Source of the DNA: Argyresthia goedartella | Lineage: Eukaryota; Arthropoda; Insecta; Lepidoptera; Argyresthiidae | NCBI GenBank assembly: GCA_949825045.1 | Contig: OX463810.1 | Coordinates: 32,312,201 to 32,376,200 of the forward strand | DNA: 64,000 bases | Direction of reading: 5' to 3' | Shown: positions 36,401-45,400 of the stretch, one piece after another | How the letters are laid out: each line of letters starts with the position of its first letter | Numbering within the stretch: the first letter of the stretch is position 1 | Translations under genes and position numbers: made by a program | Notes under the pieces: generated by a model | What the model saw: the letters and a program-made list of their open reading frames with translations, nothing else | Told to the model about the DNA's origin: nothing | Database searches by the model: none

Positions 36401-39400
36401 TGTACAGAAAGTTTTGACAAGAGAATATATTTGCAGTTGTTGTATTTTTTATAAACTCAATGTTGCGTAAAAAAGACAGCATTTGAGAAAGACGTCACAA
36501 ATCTCAGTTTCATAACTAGAACTCACGAAAAAAAATGCAGTTGTGACAGTTTATTAAAAGTATCTATTTTAACTGCCAGTCCAATAGCGTATTGCCTCTG
36601 CCAACCCATATGGGAAAAGTTGTGTTGAAATCTATATGATCATATGTGTGCCTTGTTCTGTGCAGACACGTGCAGATGCTCGTCAACCGCCTCAGCCAGT
36701 ACCACAAGGAAGGCGGCAGCTTGTCGGACGAGCTGTTAGACAGGGTGTCGCGGCTGGCGGGCGAACTGAAGCTGCAGCCGCACAAGCAGGTGACTACATG
36801 CGCCGAGGGGCACACGCCTCTATTCAGACAGACACTAGTGTAGTGAGCTTAGTCATAAAATGTTGAAATATTGATTCATAAATAAAATGTTGAAATATTG
36901 ATAAATATTGATAAATGTTAAAATATTGATACATTATATGGTCATAATGTGTCAATATTCAGATAAGAAATGAGTTTTTACCAAGTAGTACTTATATCAT
37001 TATGTTTTTGGACGCAGTAAAGAAGGTTTATGATACGTGTGTAGAAAAAAAAGTTTCTTAGCGCAAAATATCTATTCTCTTCTTCAATTTTGCAACATCT
37101 TGTAATTTAATTAAAATGAACACTGCAAAGTGATTAAACTAGAATCAAGAGACGAGTCATTGTACCCCCTGACTTAACGATCCTATCATTTCTGCCTACC
37201 TACTTTTGTTCGAGACTTGAATCTCGCTTCCTGTACCTATTCTCTTCTTTTTTTTTTGTCTGAATATTTTTAATCCTTATTAAGGCAAGGTGACATATAT
37301 TAAAGTCGGGTCAAGATAATAGGAGCACTGACAGCGTCTCTGTCACTGACCTAATAAGGTTGAATTTAGTTTGGCCCAGTGCACCTATTATCTTGACCAG
37401 ACTTTACCACATGATTTTCAACCTTATGACTTGGTAATACCCTCTGGAATATTTTGCATGCTCAGGCCGTATTAAGGGTAGGTTGCATATCCAAAGAAGG
37501 AAACATAGTTTATAGGTTCATCATTATTTGTCTGTCCCAGATCGGTCTGATATCGCTCAGTCACAAGAGCCAGGTGCAAGATGGAGACGACCTGCAGAAG
37601 ATCGTGAGCGTCACCGCCGAGCTGCTGCGGTCGGAGTGGAAGGACGCCTTCAGCGAGGAACAGCTGAGCGGTGAGTACTGCGCTTGAGTGGCGCAGCTCC
37701 GGCCCGGCGTGCCTACAGATGGTGGGCGACTTCTGTGGCGTTGGGGTCGAGGCTGTGCTTCCAAGCGAGGGGTCCCGGGTTCGAATCTCGACTGGGGAGG
37801 AAAAGAAAAATATAGCAATTTTACCTGATAATAAAATTGTTATTATACATACTTACCTGGCTTTAAGCCTAATATTGAGAGTAGCATACTTGACTTCCTT
37901 TCCGGTGCGACGAAATTTGCCCCAAATAGCTCACTTCCTGTTTAAAACTCCTAAAACCTGGCTTTAAGCCTAATATTGAGTAGTGTTTGGTATCGACTGC
38001 TGAGTTAAAAACGCCAATGTGATATGACTAGGAGTTCATTTATGGAAACCTTATATAAATTATGATACTGAATGTGTATGCATCATCGTGTACGTGATGA
38101 AAAGATAGGCTGCGCAAATGCAACTCAAAAATAAGGCAAATAGATAGAAACAAACACAGACTTAAGAAAGGTCTGATGAAGTCATCTTTTGAGGCCAGCC
38201 GAGTTTTGGGCTGGCTAGGTTAGACTTGGTTAGTTAGTTTCTGGCTATTAAGACTCATCTGATCTATATGAATCTAAGAATATGCAAAGCTTTACAGTAG
38301 GTTCTCCCTTCAGTCAGCACTTAAGTACAAGTTCACCGAGATTGGTGCTCGGTGGTTGGCTGCTAGCTCGCCATTCACCTCGACGACTACCAAGACTGCA
38401 GTTGTGAGGTCAGGATATCAGGTCGGTCACCTGACCTACGAAACTCGGAGCTAGAGACGTAGGCGTGCCGAATCGAATACATGTGAAAATGAGTTATTAT
38501 AATTTGTACCTTGCACAGACAGGGCCAATCTGATTTAAACACAAAACATTGATGAAATTAGTGATTAGCAGTAGGTATAATCAAATTACAATTGCTGTAT
38601 TTTGAACTGGGAGTGCGCCTCCTGGATGCATTACCACTGATTATGTACTTCCACATATGACTGGTCTTTGCAAAAGACTGGCGAACAACGCTGTAATCTG
38701 ACTTTAATAATAAAGTTACTCAATTAATCTAAATACCTTTTCGTATCACTTCTGAGAAGAATAGCTAGATGAAGCTGATTCTATTACTGGAGCTTGTGTG
38801 GCTATCTGACTAAACTGAAGATGCTTCTACAGTGGGCAAGCATAGAGAAAAAGACAAGTTTACGTGTAATAAGCATATTTGTAAATGCCTACAGTGATAA
38901 AGAAGTTTAGTATCTATCGTATTCAATTATCATTGATCAGATACCTAATACAAGTATCTGAACGCGTTTTCATTATTACCCGCAGATGTGTAGACAACAT
39001 TATGTGAAACCATGTTACCTAGGACTGAACCATAAAAGTACATACTTCACTGGGATAATCCGGCGTGGTCATAACATTCATTAAAATAATAATGTGTAAT
39101 GGATAAAAGTTTTGAAAAACAGTTCACTGGTAGAAATACCAGGTTGGTGTCCTAACATTGTTATGTTAGGACACCAACCTAGCGTCACGCCTTTCCCATA
39201 CGGGGCGGCAGAGGCACAATGGCGCCCACGCTCAATATGCTAATGTATATCATGCTCAGTCCGATATTCAATACTCCATTGCTTCTCACTTTATAATTAT
39301 TATTCCTTTACTATGTAGGTACTGTACGGAACAGCTCTAGAAATATTAAGGAACTCTGCTCGTGGGCTGTATGCCGCACCGGCCACATCCAAGACACATT

Positions 39401-42400
39401 ATGGTTAGATTACCTCGATTTCGACGACTTGGTTAAAGCTGCCTTTGCTGTTCGCTTGGGATATGTCGAAGTAAAGCGACTAGTGAATTATGAAGACCTG
39501 CGCGGTCCAGTGACACGTAGGTCATTTGTGAGAAGTAATGTAGATAACTTCTCTTTATGGCTCCGACAATATCCTGGTGGATAACTGTCTGAATAATATT
39601 AGCAGACTATATCTTTGGATAGTGAATCTGAAAGGTGACTGCTACAATGATAACTATCTGAAGCAGTGAAGTAGGCATATTGCCGACCATATCCTGCCGG
39701 ATTGATGAAAGTAGTCGGGTTGAAAAACGACGGCTCTGTTGTTAAATTGTAACGCGTTGTTATATTAGGGGTTGGAGTTAATCATCTAGGTAGGTACTCA
39801 AAGTTTTTTTAGAATATGGTTTAACATATTAAAGGTAAGTCGAACACCACAATTAGAGCAGTTTATGATTACCCTTTTACCCTTTGAGTATTGTATTATA
39901 TAGATAGCCGGTCCTCCAGCCACATACCTAATGTTTAGAACTCCCTTTTAATCCATTAAAAGCAGCAGCGCTAAAATGGAAATTATTGATTTCAAAGCAA
40001 AGAAAGTTACATAAAGTAATTAGTATAAATGGAATATAAAATAGTGTTGATTTTATATTTCTTCGTCACTGGTTTAAAAAGGGTTAAGATATCACGTAAA
40101 TGAGTAAAACGTTACAATAAAACTGTAAGAAAATTGTTTGCCTCCACTCTGTCCGCCTCGTTCTACCAACATCAGGCGATGTTTCTGTATGAAAATGTCG
40201 CTTTGAACCTTGCACAGATGGAAACGTTGCAGAGACTGAGTTAGATCTCAAGTTTCGCCGGGATACTAGAAATGCACGACAACCAGCCATCAGATCTTTG
40301 CGCAAGATGTTTAATTGAACCGTCTCGCATATACTGAGTCATTTCATACTCACACGAGCGTTTAGTAGCGATGTCCCCTTACGCGCAGGCACTACCGGCA
40401 TAACCGCGAACGGCTGACATAACTGCATGTCAATGTCGCTTTAAACCTTGCAGGTGGACTAAGTTGCAGAAACTGTATCAGCGGTATCTTACCATCGAAG
40501 ATTGATCAACAGGTCACTTCACGAGGGAATTTCAATTTCCCTGTAGCCAAGCTGCGCTGATTGGTGTACTTATGGCGCTCAGACTGGGCTGCGGCACCTA
40601 CATTTGGCTGCGGCTCGTAGTCGCCGCGTCGTCGTTCGCCTCCTGCCTCCCCTCCGCGCACGCACCAGCCTTGCGCAGGCTGGCGGCCCGGAGCGCTCGC
40701 CGTATGCCGGCTCCGGGCGGCAGGGGCGCGTCACCGCTGCGCGCGGGCGCGGGCAAAGTGTAGCAGGCAGCCAGCAGCGCAAGGGCTCACCTTCTCTACT
40801 CACCTTGCTCTGGAGGTCGAACTCACAAAAATGCACGCAGTCGCCGTGTCGTCGTTTGCCTCCTGCTTCCCCTCCGCGCGCGCGCCAGCCTTGCGCAGGC
40901 TGGCGGCCCGGAGCGCTGGCCGGGCTCCGGGCGGCGGGGGCGCGACACCGCTGCGCGCGGGCGCGGGCTAACAGTTGCGGGGATCCCTTTGCACAAGGGC
41001 TTGCCTCCTCTGTTTGCCTTGCTCTGGAGGTCAAACTCACGAAAAATCTCCAGGTTTTTCCTTCCTCGGACATAAATCTGTAAAACTGGGATTAGTTATG
41101 GAATATCCACCGAGGGCAAAATCTTGCACGAGGTTACCATTACGCAATGGTCGTGAATGCATTGAGTATAGATTGAGTAGAGATCCACTCGTCCAACGTC
41201 AATATTTCGCAATTGATAAGAATCGATTTTATTATATTCCCCCTCGGAAGACCTCTCGTTGATTGTATTACATACCTTATCCCTGTAGCCGGAATCTGCT
41301 TGGTGCTCAACAAGCCAAGACATGACCGTCGAAAATATCCCTTTTTGCGCCTCCTTCTGCTTGATCAAACCATGTGGTACTACCATGGGCGGTCACTACG
41401 TTCCCGCCAAGTATGATTGCCATCTAAGGACTTGGCGCACTCGAGTTCATTGAACTCCAGCCCAGAACAATAAAAGTTTGTATCTCATGCGAACGGCAAT
41501 TACCTAATCTGATTGGATTGGATTTACTTATGATTTTCTCGGCGTGAGATTCGGATGAATGCAATGTTTGTACTTTCGAGGGTAGTTACAAATAGCTACT
41601 TATAAATATCACTCCTATATCAAAGGGAGTGATATTCCTAACTAATTCAATGTCAGAATTAAACATATCTTAATGCGAGATTGTGTGAGTTACTAAACAT
41701 TGCATCACTCGATCTGTTTAGCATACGATCATGCATTGCCGAGATGTTACCAGCTGAAACTTGGAACGATTTTTCCAGATTACTTGTACTTAAATTCTTT
41801 CTTACTCCCCCGAAGTCTTCTCCTCCGGCTGCTCCTCCTCTCCGGAGACGCGGAAGTGGAACTGCTGTAGCGATCACTCCTCGATGATTCACTACGCGGG
41901 GCTATCTACCGCGGTTTTTATTAAACGGATAATTTTTTGCTGTTACACTGAACAATTAACACTATAACCGTAACAAAATTCCAAGGATATTTCGAAAAGT
42001 AACTTGGAATATTTTCAAATTTGTTAAACGCGTGCGCACGGAAAGAAATCCAAAACGCCAATGACCTGAAAATTGAGCGCGCACAATAACGCTGGCTACA
42101 ATTGCCGCCATTTCTGAAACTTTACGCGCGCAATGTTGCTGAGGTTCAAAACGGATATGACGTGTATTTTAGGAGTTTTAAACAGGAAGTGAGCTATTTG
42201 GGGCTAATTTCGTCGCACCGGAAAGGAAGTCAAGTATGCTACTCTCAATATTAGGCTTAAAGCCAGGTAACGTCAGGTATAATAACCCCAACCCTCTTAT
42301 TCAGCAACTCAAATCGACCAAAGACTGAAAAAGTTTCCCGTACACGAAACGTTAAATTGACACTAACTACGTTGGATTTGGATGTTTACATGTTTTGACA

Positions 42401-45400
42401 TCTGGTTCCCAGTACACAGGGTATCATAGTGTAGGGCAGAGAGAAGAGATTTATGTGTCTATATGTAAATGTTATGTTATAGTTAGTCACTGATAATCGC
42501 ATGCCTGTAGATGTTCCTCGTGATAGATTATAGGTAAAGGACACATTTTACTCTGTACGGTTGAGGTGACCGAGCTTTTCATAACATCATATCATAGAAG
42601 TAGTATCTTAAAGGCCGCAACAAGATTCTATGGCTTTGAGCGAGCTGTGACCTCTCTTTGTCGCATAGGGCTAGGCGAGGTGAGAGAGAGAGGTGGCAGC
42701 CCGTTCAGAGCTACATAAAGTTGACGCGAACTGTACTCGATTGAATAATTAAAATTCTTAATTCGGATTAGGAAAGAAGTCCACCATTAGTCAAAAACAA
42801 AATGCCTTTGATTTAGTTGTTGTAATCACAAATGTTGTGTTTATTATCAGTTGCGTTCAAGGTATACTTCACAAGTTTAACCCCAAAAAGGGCATTTTAT
42901 ACATCGATAACAGTGAACTTCAAATTTTGTGGTCACCCACAAGTTTAAAACCTTAATTTGGCCGCATTTCAGTTGAGCACCTCCTAAAGGAGTCTGCTCG
43001 TCGCGAAGTGTTCGCTGCAGCCATGCAGCTGGCCGACTCCTGGCGTCGCAAGAAGGCGCTCGTTGATGTCCTCAACTGCTGGCCGGTGACCAGGGGCGAT
43101 GGGTAAGCCAACTTCCTTAACCGCTTTTGAATAAATATTTTAACAGAAGGGAGTGTAATAGTGATTTTGATTCACCTCTTCCAAATGTGCTATTTATGTA
43201 ATCAAATTGTTAATTAATGTTGAAGATGTTTTTTGTGACAGTCGCTGATATAAGTAATGTTGGTTCTGGTCCAATAAAACGCTCATCAGAGCCGTTTCTT
43301 GCCAGCTCATCTGCTTTTTCATTACTTGGAATCCCTTCATGTCCGGGGACCCATGCGATAATTATTGTGATGTTTTTCTCAAATAGAGTCTTGCCTTACA
43401 CTCTTTGACTAGTGCAGATTTATTCAATGGTTGCCTTAGCGCCTTTAAAGGGCATATAGCCCCAAAGCAATTGATTTGTCTTGTTTGTTGCTGTCCGTGA
43501 TGCAAAAGCCAGCTAGTTTTTTGCTTTCTCTTCTTGAGCCATCCGTAAAGCAAGTTACAGCCGGTTGGTCTGTTTCTATTTCCCAGATTTCCCTTGATCC
43601 TATATGGATTCGGTATTTCTTGTGGAATCATATTTCCTTCTTTATGAGTGCGTTGTTTTTCAATAGCATTGCCAATTTTCCTCCTGACGTTTTTACAATG
43701 GAGGCATGGCCTTTGTCTATAGAGTTGCCTTTTTATTATTTGTTCCATTTGTTCCATTTCCATTCTATACCATTGTTCAGTTGCTGTTCTTTTTACTTCT
43801 ACATGCAATGGGTTTAGATTGAGCATTGTTAGTAAGGATGCCGTTGACGTAGACATGCCAATCTTTGTACCTTGCCAAGCTCTTTTCTCGTTGTTGCTAG
43901 TTCTGTTCTTTTCCACCATACAATTGATCCGTATAGAATCCTTGGTAGAATGTTGTCGTGTAGATCCAATGGACGATCTCTGGCTTCATTCCCCATTTGT
44001 TCCCTACAGCTCTCTTGCATTGTAATACGACTAGTGACCTTAGAGCATTTTAGCTTCACATGAGTTTAAAACTTCATTCTCCAGTCAAAGGTCACTAATA
44101 GGTATTTAATCTCACGTATTACTTCTAGTTTTGTGCCCTTCAATGTTTCATTTTTTGTTTCCCATTTCAATGTTTTTTCATTTATTCGTGAAGAGTAGTA
44201 GCCTTGTTTTCTCCGGGTTTAGGTCACACCACCGTAATATCTTTAATATTTTGTTCTGCATAATATATCTTATCGTATTTAGCACTTTTCCTATTATAAG
44301 AATGGCCCCATCATCTGAATATACCTGTAAGTATAATATTCATGTTGGCAACGCGAGTTACAAGGGTGTCTATAAGTAGGCACCACATCAGTGGTGATAA
44401 TCATCCACCTTGTGGGAATTCGCTCCGTTTAAGTAGCTAGTCCCAGCAATATATGCCATGATCACCCTTTACCACATATTTTGCTAACTGTTTATGTATT
44501 CCGTCCCGCTTTAGGGATTCCTCTATTGCTTGGAAGTTTGCCCTGTCAAAAGCTCCCTCTACATCAAAGAAACATCCCAGGTCAAATTCTTATTTTTCTA
44601 GTGCTCTCTCCACCTTTAGCGTTAGGTTGTGTAGAGCTGTTTCTGTTGATTAGCCTTCCATGTATGCATATAGTGTGATAGTAGCCGAGATCTACAGCTC
44701 AACGGGTCATCCGAAACACTGAACGTCCGATAATGTACTTTAGATAAAATTATCTCATGGTACACGGTCAGCACCGGGTTCGGACCTGCATCTCCTGCAT
44801 GAGAAGCAAGCGTGAAACCGACTAGACCCTACCTTGAAGGCTTCGACCAAGTTATACGAACTGCTCTTGAGTGCCTTGGTCAAATAAACGTAGGAGGGCT
44901 TATTTAAAAAAAGCGTTTATTCCTTGTAGTTCTGTGGAAGAAGTTCCGTGGCGGAACTAGTGAGACTTTTTTCCCATAGTTCTGTCAACGGTACTCATTT
45001 CCCAGTAGTCCCATGGGAGAAGTTCTGTAGTTTTAGGGGTTTGACGTATGGTTCCCGCGCCCTCCGGAGTACTTGTACCATTGGTCAGTACCATTGATGC
45101 TACAAGTGGTACTAGTTAGTACCACTGTACCATGTTGTCACTATTTTGACAGGTGTCTCTTATTTTTGCAGGTGTCACTTCTTTGACAGGTGTCATGACT
45201 GACAGGTTTTTTAAAGGTGTCATGATTTAGACAGGTCACTTTTTTGACAGGTGACACTTTGTTGACAGGTGTCACAGTTTTGACAGATGTCATGATCGTA
45301 GCGATTTTGAGATCATGACACCTTCAAAATAGTGACACCTATAAAAAAGTGACCTGTAGAAAACATTAAAACTTGTCAAAACCGTGACACCTGTCAAAAT

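Noticed and set aside
40579..41083. Overlapping 159-164-codon frames on both strands in the GC-rich part of the large element
   Set aside because: Both strands are open only because of the high GC content. The peptides are Arg/Ala/Pro-rich, repeat with the DNA repeat, and match no family I know.
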